DNA of 64,000 nucleotides from Chryseobacterium defluvii (GCF_014204415.1 NZ_JACHLE010000001.1:992001-1056000), one strand, 5' to 3'; positions 34,832 to 43,385 are shown, counted from the first letter of the stretch. Numbers and translations: made by a program. Notes: generated from the letters alone by a model not told the origin.

Positions 34832-35545
34832 ATGCCTCAAATAGAACATACAGACTATTATTCACATATATTAGGAACAAGCCTTAAAGTAGAAGTAACC
34901 GGACATTACGGATATCCTATCATTATGTTTCCGACTTCTCAGGGACAATACACACAAAACCATGATTTCCACCTTAATGGAAGTATTAATTGGTTTATAG
35001 AACAGGGAAAAGTTAAACTATATAATGTTCAGACCATTGACGGCTGGAGCTTTTACGATGAAAAGATCTCCCCGCAGCAAAGGATAAAAAATTATGAACT
35101 CTATGTAAGATTTCTGATCGAAGAATTTGTCCCTTACATTCAGAAGCTTCATCAGACCCATCGCGTTGCTGTTGCAGGAGCCAGTTTTGGAGGGTACCAT
35201 GCTGCCAACTTCGCATTCAGGTTTCCGGATGTGGTTTCGCATTTATTCTGCCTGTCCGGGGCTTTCAGCATCCGGAATTTTATGGACGGCTATTCCGATG
35301 AGCTGGTTTATTTTAACTGCCCTCGGGAATTTGTAAGAAATGATGAAGCCTGGAAATACAAACATATGCATATTGTTTTAAGTACCTCAGATCAGGATAT
35401 ATGCAAGGATAAAAACCTGGAAATGGCAGGGATCTTAAAATCAAAAGGAATTGATTTCTGGTATGATGAAAGAAAATGGATCAATCATGATTGGCCACTA
35501 TGGAGAATGGTTTTCCCAACATTTATAGGATCCTTCTTCTCCTAA
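34832..35545 (+). CDS. Serine esterase in the amidoligase cluster
   Basis: 237 residues, alpha/beta hydrolase of the esterase D-like type with no signal peptide. Nucleophile S118 in GASFGG, a likely acid in STSDQD (187-189), and histidine H219 in WINHDWPLW. The fold matches small acyl-esterase or thioesterase-like enzymes. It sits between two ATP-grasp genes on the same strand, which suggests that it removes an ester or releases a product of those ligases. Substrate unknown. Confidence 0.85.
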   Translation: MPQIEHTDYYSHILGTSLKVEVTGHYGYPIIMFPTSQGQYTQNHDFHLNGSINWFIEQGKVKLYNVQTIDGWSFYDEKISPQQRIKNYELYVRFLIEEFVPYIQKLHQTHRVAVAGASFGGYHAANFAFRFPDVVSHLFCLSGAFSIRNFMDGYSDELVYFNCPREFVRNDEAWKYKHMHIVLSTSDQDICKDKNLEMAGILKSKGIDFWYDERKWINHDWPLWRMVFPTFIGSFFS

Positions 35546-35603
35546 ACTTTTAAAACTGAAATAATATCTAAACATTAAATACAACATTAAAAAACAAAAA
35601 ATT

Positions 35604-36557
35604 ATGGCAAAAAAAGTGGGAATTCTATTCGGAATGGAAGATACATTTCCTTGGGCATTTATTGACAAGGTAAATGAATTAGGCGGCGGAGAAGTTATAG
35701 CAGAACCTGTAAGTATCGACAAACTGGAACAAGGCGCTGACTATGGCTATGCAGTAATTATCGACAGAATTTCGCAAGATGTTCCTTTTTACAGAGCTTA
35801 CCTTAAAAATGCAGCAGTTAACGGAACTTATGTGATCAATAACCCGTTCTGGTGGAGTGCTGATGAGAAATTCTTCAATAATGCACTGATGTCTAAACTG
35901 GGAATTCCACTTCCAAAAACAGTTTTGTTACCATCACATGAAAGACCTACCAATACTTCGGAAACTTCATTCAGAAACCTGAAATTTCCTCATGACTGGG
36001 ATTATATATTCAATTATATAGGCTTTCCTGCTTATATGAAACCTCACGACGGCGGTGGATGGAGAAACGTGTACAGAGTGGAGAACGCTGAAGATATGTG
36101 GAATAAATTAGGTGAAACGGAACAGCTTGTCATGATGGTTCAGGAAGAGATCGTTTTCCAGGATTATTACAGAGTGTACTGCTTAGGTAAAAAATATGTG
36201 CATATTATGCCTTATGAGCCAAGAAATCCACATCACCTGAGATATGCTACGACTCACCAAACGCAGGGTGAAGATCTGGAAAAATTATTAAAGACCATTC
36301 ATGATTACACGATCAAAATGAATGAGGCTTTAGGATATGATTTCAATACGGTGGAATTTGCAGTAAGAGACGGTATTCCTTATGCGATCGATTTCTGTAA
36401 CCCTGCACCGGATGCAGACAAGAATTCGGTAGGAGAAGAAAACTTTGCCTGGATTGTGGAACATTCTGCAAAATTGGCTATTGAAAAAGCTAAAGAATAT
36501 GTTCCGGGAAAACCAAATATCTCTTGGGGAACTTTTGTAAAAGATTCAGCAAAATAA
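35604..36557 (+). CDS. ATP-grasp ligase (second, RimK-like)
   Basis: 317 residues. An N-terminal Rossmann-like region (VGILFGMEDTFPWAFIDK) is followed by an ATP-grasp core: FPAYMKPHDGGGWRNVYRV supplies the lysine and glycine-rich loop, MMVQEEIVFQDYYRVYCLG the middle strand, and NTVEFAVRDGIPYAIDFCNPAPDAD the metal-binding end with E, D and N. The size is in the RimK/glutathione-synthetase range, consistent with adding an amino acid to a carboxylate. It lies 25 bases before the GCS2 gene, so the two are co-translated. Confidence 0.86.
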   Translation: MAKKVGILFGMEDTFPWAFIDKVNELGGGEVIAEPVSIDKLEQGADYGYAVIIDRISQDVPFYRAYLKNAAVNGTYVINNPFWWSADEKFFNNALMSKLGIPLPKTVLLPSHERPTNTSETSFRNLKFPHDWDYIFNYIGFPAYMKPHDGGGWRNVYRVENAEDMWNKLGETEQLVMMVQEEIVFQDYYRVYCLGKKYVHIMPYEPRNPHHLRYATTHQTQGEDLEKLLKTIHDYTIKMNEALGYDFNTVEFAVRDGIPYAIDFCNPAPDADKNSVGEENFAWIVEHSAKLAIEKAKEYVPGKPNISWGTFVKDSAK

Positions 36558-36582
36558 ATTAAGAAAATAAAACACAAAAAAA

Positions 36583-37701
36583 ATGCATCAATTTACTATC
36601 GGAATCGAAGAAGAATATCAAATTATTGATGTTGAGAGCAGGGATCTTGTCTCTCATGTTTCGAAAATCATTGAAGGCGGAAAAGCGGTTTTAAGTGAAA
36701 ATTTAAAACACGAAATGCATGAATCCATGATCGAGATGGAAACCGGCATTTGTCAGAATATACAGGAAGCCAAAGCAGAGCTTACCAATTTAAGAAGACA
36801 CCTTATCAACACAGCCCACGAACAGGGACTTCGCGTTTCAGGAGGGGGTACACACCCGTTTTCAAATTGGGAACATAATACGATCACCAACGGAGAACGT
36901 TATATCAAGATCGTGGATGATATGGGTGATGTAGCACGGGGAAATCTTATTTTCGGACTTCACGTTCATATCGGGATTCCGAATCGTGAGGAAGGCGTAA
37001 GGATTCAAAATGTAATGCGTTATTTTCTGCCTCACGTATATGCCCTTTCCACGAATTCTCCTTTTTGGATCGGAAGAAACACCGGGTTTAAGTCTTACAG
37101 ACAGGAAATTTTTGTAAAATTCCCGAGAACAGGAATACCAAGCTACTTTAATTCCCTTGCCGAGTTTGACAGCTATGTGGATCTTCTGGTAAAAACAGGA
37201 ACGATAGATAATGCCAAAAAGATCTGGTGGGATCTTCGTGTACACCCGTTCTACCCTACCATTGAATTCAGGATCTGTGACATGCCGCTAAGAATTGACG
37301 AAACGGTTTGTTTGGCAGCTATTATGCAGAGCCTTGTAGCCAAGATATATAAACTTCATCAGCAGAATTTAAGTTTCAGAAGCTATAGAAGGCTCTTGCT
37401 TAACGAAAATAAATGGAGGGCTTCCAAAAGCGGAATCGAAGCTCACCTGATCGATTTCGGGAAAGAAGAATCCGTGCCTTATCCTGACCTTTTAAAAGAA
37501 CTCCTTGAATTTATTGATGATGTAGTGGATGAGCTGGGATGCAGAAAAGAAGTGGAATATGCCTGGACAATCCTTGAAAACGGAACCGGAGCTGACCGAC
37601 AGCTTAAAGTATTCAATGAAACAGGGGATCTTGCCAAGGTTGTAGACTATATGATCTCAGAAACTGAGTTTGGCATAACACATGGCGAAACGGCTTCATA
37701 A
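36583..37701 (+). CDS. GCS2/YbdK-family carboxylate-amine ligase
   Basis: 372 residues, typical length for the YbdK branch (COG2170) of the glutamine-synthetase-like fold. The first strand carries the metal-binding glutamates in GIEEEYQIID (7-16). Further motifs are HEMHESMIEMETGIC, SGGGTHPFSNW, FGLHVHIGIP, TNSPFWIGRNTGFKSYR and TIEFRICDMPL. YbdK of E. coli has weak glutamate-cysteine ligase activity; here the likely substrate is another glutamate-like carboxylate and amine. The position between an ATP-grasp enzyme and an amidotransferase supports a multi-step amide assembly. Confidence 0.92.
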   Translation: MHQFTIGIEEEYQIIDVESRDLVSHVSKIIEGGKAVLSENLKHEMHESMIEMETGICQNIQEAKAELTNLRRHLINTAHEQGLRVSGGGTHPFSNWEHNTITNGERYIKIVDDMGDVARGNLIFGLHVHIGIPNREEGVRIQNVMRYFLPHVYALSTNSPFWIGRNTGFKSYRQEIFVKFPRTGIPSYFNSLAEFDSYVDLLVKTGTIDNAKKIWWDLRVHPFYPTIEFRICDMPLRIDETVCLAAIMQSLVAKIYKLHQQNLSFRSYRRLLLNENKWRASKSGIEAHLIDFGKEESVPYPDLLKELLEFIDDVVDELGCRKEVEYAWTILENGTGADRQLKVFNETGDLAKVVDYMISETEFGITHGETAS

Positions 37702-37710
37702 TTTTTTTGG

Positions 37711-37718
37711 TAACTTTG
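37711..37718 (+). promoter_or_regulatory. Possible internal promoter box before the amidotransferase
   Basis: TAACTTTG, a match to TAnnTTTG, 19 bases before the ATG at 37738, in a 36-base gap inside the cluster. Confidence 0.35.
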
Positions 37719-37737
37719 CAGGAAATTAGAAGTAAGT

Positions 37738-38571
37738 ATGAAAGATATTAGAATCGCTTTGTTGGATATGAACAACAATCATGTCAATCAGGGTTTCCGA
37801 AACATTAAAGAAATTTCTGAAGCGTTCCAGCTAAGTTCTGATGAGAATGTAACCATTAAAACGTTCGATGTAAGGCATAAAAATGAAATTCCGAATATTG
37901 AGGATTTTGATATTTTTATTTCTTCGGGAGGTCCCGGAACGCCGCACAGGGAAGGTTTTGAATGGGAAGATAAATTTGCGAATTTTCTGGATACGGTTTT
38001 CGAACACAATAAATACAACGAGGATAAAAAGTATCTGTTCCTAATATGCCACTCATTCCAGTTGGCGAGTATTCATTGGGATCTGGGTAATATATGCAAA
38101 AGAAAATCTTATTCTTTCGGAGTAATGCCGGTTCATAAAACAGAAGAAGGCGAACAGGAGTTTTTATTCAGAAACCTTCCGGATCCTTTTTATGCTGTGG
38201 ATTCAAGAGCGTACCAGTTTATTGAACCCAACTATGAGCGTTTTGAAGAATTGGGAATGAAGATCGTGGCGATCGAAAAATTCCGTCCGCACATCAATTT
38301 AGAGAGGGCGGTAATGGCTATTCGTTTTTCTGATGAGATCTTTGGAACACAGTTCCATCCTGAGGCCAACCCTGCAGGCATGGTCGAAAACCTGAAGGAT
38401 GAAAAGAACAAGGAAGCCATGATAGAAAATTTCGGAATGGAAAAGTATCTTGAAACCTTAGACAGAATGGATGATGAAGATAAGATTATCCTTACCCAGG
38501 CTCAGATACTTCCAAGATTTTTACAGTTTGCCAAAAAGAACATTTTAAAAGGGTTTGCTGTAATGGCTTAG
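37738..38571 (+). CDS. Class I glutamine amidotransferase-like protein
   Basis: 277 residues. GATase-I fold with oxyanion-region SSGGPGTPH (62-70), nucleophile C104 in LICHSFQ, and the His-Glu pair H207 and E209 in GTQFHPEANP. The residue after the nucleophile is histidine, not the common glycine, so the elbow is unusual. There is no synthetase domain. It could supply ammonia to one of the ligases or hydrolyse a gamma-glutamyl bond in the manner of PuuD. The C-terminal 60 residues are a helical extension. Confidence 0.86.
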   Translation: MKDIRIALLDMNNNHVNQGFRNIKEISEAFQLSSDENVTIKTFDVRHKNEIPNIEDFDIFISSGGPGTPHREGFEWEDKFANFLDTVFEHNKYNEDKKYLFLICHSFQLASIHWDLGNICKRKSYSFGVMPVHKTEEGEQEFLFRNLPDPFYAVDSRAYQFIEPNYERFEELGMKIVAIEKFRPHINLERAVMAIRFSDEIFGTQFHPEANPAGMVENLKDEKNKEAMIENFGMEKYLETLDRMDDEDKIILTQAQILPRFLQFAKKNILKGFAVMA

Positions 38572-38603
38572 AAGCTTAGCTTAATAAAATAGGTACTTCA
38601 TGA

Positions 38604-38626
38604 ACTACGAAGCATCTAAAAAATAA
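38604..38626 (+). repeat. Weak half-copy of the dispersed palindromic repeat
   Basis: CGAAGCATCTAAAAAA resembles the end of the repeat at 40002-40031. It lies between the amidotransferase stop codon and the terminator hairpin. Confidence 0.4.
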
Positions 38627-38641
38627 ACTATTTAAATACAG

Positions 38642-38668
38642 AAATCGAGCAAATTTGCTCGATTTTTT
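38642..38668 (+). terminator. Terminator inside the amidoligase cluster
   Basis: Perfect 12-base palindrome AAATCGAGCAAA/TTTGCTCGATTT followed by T residues, 21 bases before the third ligase gene. It would separate or attenuate expression of the downstream genes. Confidence 0.85.
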
Positions 38669-38688
38669 AAAATCACAAAGAAAAAATT

Positions 38689-39873
38689 ATGATACCAAAA
38701 TACCGGAAACAATTTAACCAGGAATTCACTTACGAAAAATACGATCAGTTTAAACAGATACTGAAGCAAAAAAGCGGCTTAGAGCCTGCTTTCAGAATTT
38801 CTGAAAGCCCGATCTTCCTTACAAAAGAATTTGAAGGCAAACTTATTGATGCCTGTGAGAGCATTATAGACCAGATCAAATCCTTACCTCCTGAAACACT
38901 GGATAAGTCCATCCCTGAAAACTGTAAAGTTCCCAATGATACGAAACAGCCTCATTTCCTTACGATAGATTTTGGTATCTGCAAAAATGAAAAAGGTGAA
39001 ATAGAACCGCAGCTTATAGAACTGCAGGCTTTCCCGTCTCTGTATGCCTTCCAGCAGGTGTATGAAGATACATTCTGCGAATTGTATCCTTTCCTCAATG
39101 AGATCAGGAATAAAATGCCTTACGAGGAATTAAGAAACTACCTGAAAGAGGTAATCGTTGGGGATGAGGATCCTGAAAATGTCATTCTTTTAGAAATTTT
39201 CCCGGAGAGGCAGAAAACAGGCATTGATTTTGCGCTTACCGAAAGGTTATTAGGAATTAAAACGGTCTGCCTGACCAAAGTAAAAAAACAGGGAAACAAA
39301 CTCTACTATGAGAATGACGGAAAACTTATAGAGATTAAAAGGATCTATAACCGTGTGATCTTTGATGAGCTGGACAGGATCCCGGATCTTACCACTGAAT
39401 TTGATTTCCGTGATGATATTGATATAAAATGGATCACCCATCCGAACTGGTTCTTTAAGGTTTCAAAATTCCTTTTACCATTATTGCAACATCAGTTTAT
39501 TCCAAAAAGCTATTTCCTGCATGAGTTCCCGGAAAATGAAAACCTTGAGAATTTTGTTTTAAAACCCTTATTCTCCTTTGCAGGAAGCGGAGTTAACCTG
39601 AACCCGACAAAGGAGGTTACAGACGCCATTGAAGATAAAGAAAACTACATTTTACAGAGAAAAGTAACCTATGAACCAATTCTTGAGGATATCAACGGTG
39701 AATTTTCAAAAGCAGAAATCCGTTTGTTATATATCTGGAAAGAAAATGACGAAAGACCTGTTCTTCTTGAAAATCTTGGAAGAATGACCAAAGCAGCTAT
39801 GGTGAATGTAGATTTCAATAAGAAAGATGCTATCTGGATCGGAGGTTCCAATGCCTTTTTTGGTGAAGAATAA
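38689..39873 (+). CDS. ATP-grasp-like protein, divergent (third)
   Basis: 394 residues. I infer an ATP-grasp relative from FVLKPLFSFAGSGVNLNP near residue 285, which resembles the lysine and glycine-rich loop, and from EIRLLYIWKENDERPVLLENLGR. Acidic motifs LIELQAFPSLYAFQ lie N-terminal to this loop, an order that hints at the circularly permuted or glutathionylspermidine-synthetase-like type. There is no close match to a family I know by name. Its place in the cluster supports another ligase; substrate unknown. Confidence 0.65.
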   Translation: MIPKYRKQFNQEFTYEKYDQFKQILKQKSGLEPAFRISESPIFLTKEFEGKLIDACESIIDQIKSLPPETLDKSIPENCKVPNDTKQPHFLTIDFGICKNEKGEIEPQLIELQAFPSLYAFQQVYEDTFCELYPFLNEIRNKMPYEELRNYLKEVIVGDEDPENVILLEIFPERQKTGIDFALTERLLGIKTVCLTKVKKQGNKLYYENDGKLIEIKRIYNRVIFDELDRIPDLTTEFDFRDDIDIKWITHPNWFFKVSKFLLPLLQHQFIPKSYFLHEFPENENLENFVLKPLFSFAGSGVNLNPTKEVTDAIEDKENYILQRKVTYEPILEDINGEFSKAEIRLLYIWKENDERPVLLENLGRMTKAAMVNVDFNKKDAIWIGGSNAFFGEE

Positions 39874-40045
39874 AATCTGATTTATATAATTTAGATGCTT
39901 CGACTTTGCTCAGCATGACACAGAATAATTGATAAAAGATAATTGATGAACGATAAATCACTTCTCATCTAAAATTTAAAATCTATAATTTATAATTTCC
40001 CTGTCATGCTGAGCAAAGTCGAAGCATCTAAAAAACTAAGATAAT
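39874..40045. other. Intergenic region with a perfect inverted-repeat element
   Basis: 172 bases between the third ligase and the small membrane gene, filled by the repeat element at 39891-40031. I see no coding sequence. Confidence 0.6.
39891..40031. repeat. 141-base element bounded by perfect 30-base inverted repeats
   Basis: The arm at 39891-39920 is the exact reverse complement of 40002-40031, separated by 81 AT-rich bases. The arms contain GATGCTTCGACTTTGCTCAG and GCATGACA, the same family as 8573-8600. No transposase is present and I see no clear target duplication. It could be a mobilisable miniature element or a paired insertion of a REP-like sequence. Confidence 0.9.
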
Positions 40046-40504
40046 ATGGAAGAACAATCAGCATTTGAAGAGTTTGATGTAAAAACCGGTCCCATACGGA
40101 GAAGAAGCCTGCTCCCGTTATGGATCAAGATATTTTTATGGATATTTTTGATCATGGGAAGCATTGCTGTTTTGATCTTCCTGTGCGGGCTTTTTATGGA
40201 CGATGTAGAATTATCAATTTATGGCATTGAGGCTAATCATCCTTATACAATCTCCGGACTTATCGTTAGTATTTTAATGATCTGCAAAGGCATTGTGGCT
40301 TACGGACTCTGGTTTGAACAGGATTGGGCCCCAAAAGCAGCAATCATTGACGCTGTTGCAGGTATTATTATATGCTCGGCTATGATGATGATTATTCCTT
40401 TCATCTCCGATGCGATTAAGTTTAGCATCAGGCTGGAATTGATTCCTTTGATTTTCTATCTGATAGATATGCGGAAAATAGAAAAAAAATGGAATAGAGT
40501 CTAA
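40046..40504 (+). CDS. Small four-helix membrane protein
   Basis: 152 residues. A basic N-terminal segment (about 1-28) is followed by four hydrophobic helices at about 29-52, 66-88, 94-117 and 128-142. No recognised family. It is the last gene on the plus strand before the cphA terminator and could be a membrane partner or exporter accessory of the cluster, by position only. Confidence 0.7.
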   Translation: MEEQSAFEEFDVKTGPIRRRSLLPLWIKIFLWIFLIMGSIAVLIFLCGLFMDDVELSIYGIEANHPYTISGLIVSILMICKGIVAYGLWFEQDWAPKAAIIDAVAGIIICSAMMMIIPFISDAIKFSIRLELIPLIFYLIDMRKIEKKWNRV

Positions 40505-40510
40505 AAAAAT

Positions 40511-40540
40511 AAAACCTCCGAAAATTCGGAGGTTTTTTTA
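40511..40540. terminator. Bidirectional terminator before cphA's end
   Basis: Perfect 12-base stem AAAACCTCCGAA/TTCGGAGGTTTT with a two-base loop, flanked by A- and T-rich DNA. It serves the membrane gene (+) and cphA (-). Confidence 0.92.
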
Positions 40541-40556
40541 TGATGCAATATTGCGT

Positions 40557-43184
40557 TTAAATCTTATTGTCTTCCTGCAACTCTCTTGTCTGGTATTCCT
40601 GCACAAGATCGATCGCATTAGAGATCACATCGCTTAAGGCCGTGATAAAAGTGCCTTCTTCCGCCATGCTCATCGCATGCTTTAAGGCCTCGATCTCTTT
40701 TGGAATAATTTCATAGCTCACATCTCTTCCCGAAGACTGTATTCCCTCAATGATCAGCCCGTTGATCTCTTCTTCCGTTCTTCCGCGAAGATGTTTTTCG
40801 TTTCTGATGATGATATTATCGAACATCCTTCCGGCGATCTTTCCGCAAAGTTTGATATCTTCATCCCTTCTGTCTCCAACTCCTGAAATAATACCAATCT
40901 TCTTAGTAGCTTCTATATTTTTGAGGAAATCTTCAATGGCTTCATATCCCGCAGGGTTATGGGCAAAATCGATGAGTACCTTGAAATTTTTGAATTTGAA
41001 AATATTCAGTCTTCCCGGGGTAAGCTGGGCACTTGGAATGAATGTCCTCAATGAATTGGAAATATCTTCAATGCCAAAACCATAAAGATAAGACGCCAGA
41101 CTGGCTGCCAGAACATTCTGGATCATAAATTTGGCTTTTCCTTCCATAGTGATCGGGAAATCCTTTGCCTTTCCTATTCTGATCTTCCAGTCTCCTTTTT
41201 TAATGGTTACAAAACCTTCTTCATATACACAGGTAATTTTCCCTTCCTTTGCAAATTTCCTGATGTGAGGATTATTCTCATCCATACTGAAAATGGCCAC
41301 ATTACTGTCCAGTTCATTCAGGATTTTCATAGAATATTCATCATCTGCGTTCATCACACTCCATCCGTTTTTCTTTACGCTGTCCAGAACCACTCTTTTT
41401 ACTTTTGCAAGGTCTTTCAGGTTATGAATGTCATTCAGTCCCAAGTGATCTTCCTTGATATTCGTCAGAACACCGATATCACATTGTGAAAATCCTAATC
41501 CGGCACGCAAAATCCCTCCCCTTGCAGTTTCCAGAACAGCAAATTCCACGGTAGGGTCTTTTAAGATAAATTCTGCAGAAAGCGGGCCTGTGGTATCCCC
41601 TTTGGAAAGCATTGTATTTTGTATATAGATCCCGTCTGAAGTAGTAAAGCCCACTCTATAGCCATTACTTTTAACGATATGGGAAATCAATCTTGTTGTC
41701 GTTGTTTTACCGTTAGTTCCGGTAACCGCAATGATTGGAATGGTATAAGGTTTTCCCGGCGGATACAACATATCCACCACCGGAGCGGCAACGTTTCTTG
41801 GCAGTCCTTCACTTGGGGCCAGGTGCATCCTGAAACCCGGTGCTGCATTCACTTCAATAATGGCTCCTCCGCTTTCTTTCAAAGGCTGGGTAAGATTTTC
41901 CGCCATAATATCGATTCCGCAGACATCAAGCCCGATGATCTTGGATATTCTTTCTGCCATCGTTACATTCTCGGGATGCACCATATCGGTCACGTCAATA
42001 GAAGTTCCGCCTGTAGAAAGATTTGCCGTCGATTTTAAATAAACCACCTCTCCTTTTTGAGGAACGGTTTCAAGAGTATATTGTAATTTTTCAAGAAGTT
42101 CCAGGGTATCTTTATCCACTTCGATCTCCGTTAAGACATTTTCATGGCCATATCCCCTTCTCGGGTCCTTATTTTCTTTTTCTATCAGCTTTTCAAGATT
42201 CAGTTCACCGTCTCCCACAACGTGAGCAGGAACTCTCCTTGCCGCTGCAACCATTTTATTATTGATCACCAACACCCTGAAATCATATCCGGTAATATAT
42301 TTTTCAACAATTACTTTTCTGGAATATTTCTGGGCATGCTGCAGGCCAATTTTGGCAGCTTCCCAATCATTTACATTGATCGAAGAACCTTTCCCATGAT
42401 TTCCGTCCAAAGGTTTCAAAACGATGGGGTATCCTATCTTCCGGATTACTCTCTCCAAATCTTCTTCATCCACGATCAGATCTCCTAACGGAACAGGAAT
42501 AGCAGCATCATGCAGCATTCTTTTCGTAAGCTCTTTATTACAGGCAATATCAACGGCAATAGAACTTGTTTTCCCGGTAATGGTAGCCTGAAACCTTTGT
42601 TGGTTTACCCCATACCCCAGCTGTACTAAAGAATTGGTCCCTAACCTTATCCACGGAATCCTCCTGGAAACAGCTTCTTCCACAATACTTCCCGTTGAAG
42701 GGCCTAAACGTACCCTTTCCCTGATCTCTTTCAGTTTCTGGATACAGGCATTCAGATCGTAATCTTTTCCTTCAACCAAAGCTTCCGCAATTTTTACAGC
42801 CTGTTCGGCAGCATAAATACCTGCATTTTCTTCCAGATAATTGAATACTACATTGTAAACTCCGGGACTTTTAGTCTCCCGGGTTCTTCCGAATCCCACA
42901 TCCATTCCCGCCAGGGTCTGGATCTCTAAAGCAACATGCTCAATAACATGTCCCATCCAGGTTCCAGTTTCTACCCTGTGGAAGAAACCTCCTTCCACTC
43001 CTTCGGAGCATCTGTGTGTGATTAAGGATGGCATCAGTTTTTCTATCCGTTCCCGGAAACCTTCGATTTTATTGGTAGGGAAATCTTCCATTTCTTCAAG
43101 ATCAAGCCTCATCTGTATCAGCTTTTTCCTTCTTATACTCCAAATATTAGGTCCGCGTAAAGCCTGTATCTTTTCGATTTTCAT
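40557..43184 (-). CDS. cphA: Cyanophycin synthetase
   Basis: 875 residues from the ATG at 43184 (MKIEKIQALRGPNIWS); an upstream in-frame start at 43232 would add 16 residues and is less likely. It polymerises aspartate and arginine into multi-L-arginyl-poly-L-aspartate. Domain order is the family's: N-terminal domain (1-160), ATP-grasp domain for aspartate addition (KPLDGNHGKG 257-266, EVNAAPGFRMH 444-454), and a Mur-ligase-like domain for arginine addition (P-loop GTNGKTTTT 489-497, then NIKEDHLG and DFAHNPAGYEA). It is convergent with the ligase cluster and divergent from cphB. Confidence 0.96.
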   Translation of the reverse strand: MKIEKIQALRGPNIWSIRRKKLIQMRLDLEEMEDFPTNKIEGFRERIEKLMPSLITHRCSEGVEGGFFHRVETGTWMGHVIEHVALEIQTLAGMDVGFGRTRETKSPGVYNVVFNYLEENAGIYAAEQAVKIAEALVEGKDYDLNACIQKLKEIRERVRLGPSTGSIVEEAVSRRIPWIRLGTNSLVQLGYGVNQQRFQATITGKTSSIAVDIACNKELTKRMLHDAAIPVPLGDLIVDEEDLERVIRKIGYPIVLKPLDGNHGKGSSINVNDWEAAKIGLQHAQKYSRKVIVEKYITGYDFRVLVINNKMVAAARRVPAHVVGDGELNLEKLIEKENKDPRRGYGHENVLTEIEVDKDTLELLEKLQYTLETVPQKGEVVYLKSTANLSTGGTSIDVTDMVHPENVTMAERISKIIGLDVCGIDIMAENLTQPLKESGGAIIEVNAAPGFRMHLAPSEGLPRNVAAPVVDMLYPPGKPYTIPIIAVTGTNGKTTTTRLISHIVKSNGYRVGFTTSDGIYIQNTMLSKGDTTGPLSAEFILKDPTVEFAVLETARGGILRAGLGFSQCDIGVLTNIKEDHLGLNDIHNLKDLAKVKRVVLDSVKKNGWSVMNADDEYSMKILNELDSNVAIFSMDENNPHIRKFAKEGKITCVYEEGFVTIKKGDWKIRIGKAKDFPITMEGKAKFMIQNVLAASLASYLYGFGIEDISNSLRTFIPSAQLTPGRLNIFKFKNFKVLIDFAHNPAGYEAIEDFLKNIEATKKIGIISGVGDRRDEDIKLCGKIAGRMFDNIIIRNEKHLRGRTEEEINGLIIEGIQSSGRDVSYEIIPKEIEALKHAMSMAEEGTFITALSDVISNAIDLVQEYQTRELQEDNKI

Positions 43185-43229
43185 AGTCAATTTGCATTTT
43201 TCCTGATTAATAATACTCTCTTCTAAAAT

Positions 43230-43237
43230 CAAATATA
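43230..43237 (-). promoter_or_regulatory. Probable -7 box of the cphA promoter
   Basis: On the minus strand TATATTTG, about 45 bases upstream of the ATG at 43184. Its position supports that start over 43232. Confidence 0.45.
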
Positions 43238-43371
43238 ATACAAAAGCGTAAAAAAAACTATAACCTGCTTAAAGATTTCCTAAAAAAGAAATAAATATGA
43301 TCAATAATTCCAAAACACCCTGAAATTCAGTTAAAATATTGTTGAAATATAGTTAACATTTAATTTTTTTT

Positions 43372-43379
43372 TAAATTTG
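43372..43379 (+). promoter_or_regulatory. Probable -7 box of the cphB promoter
   Basis: TAAATTTG ends six bases before the ATG at 43386. A TTG at 43342-43344 is 27 bases upstream, longer than usual. A leaderless or very short-leader mRNA is implied. Confidence 0.4.
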
Positions 43380-43385
43380 CATACT

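Noticed and set aside
39891-40031. Insertion sequence
   Set aside because: Inverted repeats are present but no transposase is encoded and no target duplication is visible, so I list it only as a repeat element.
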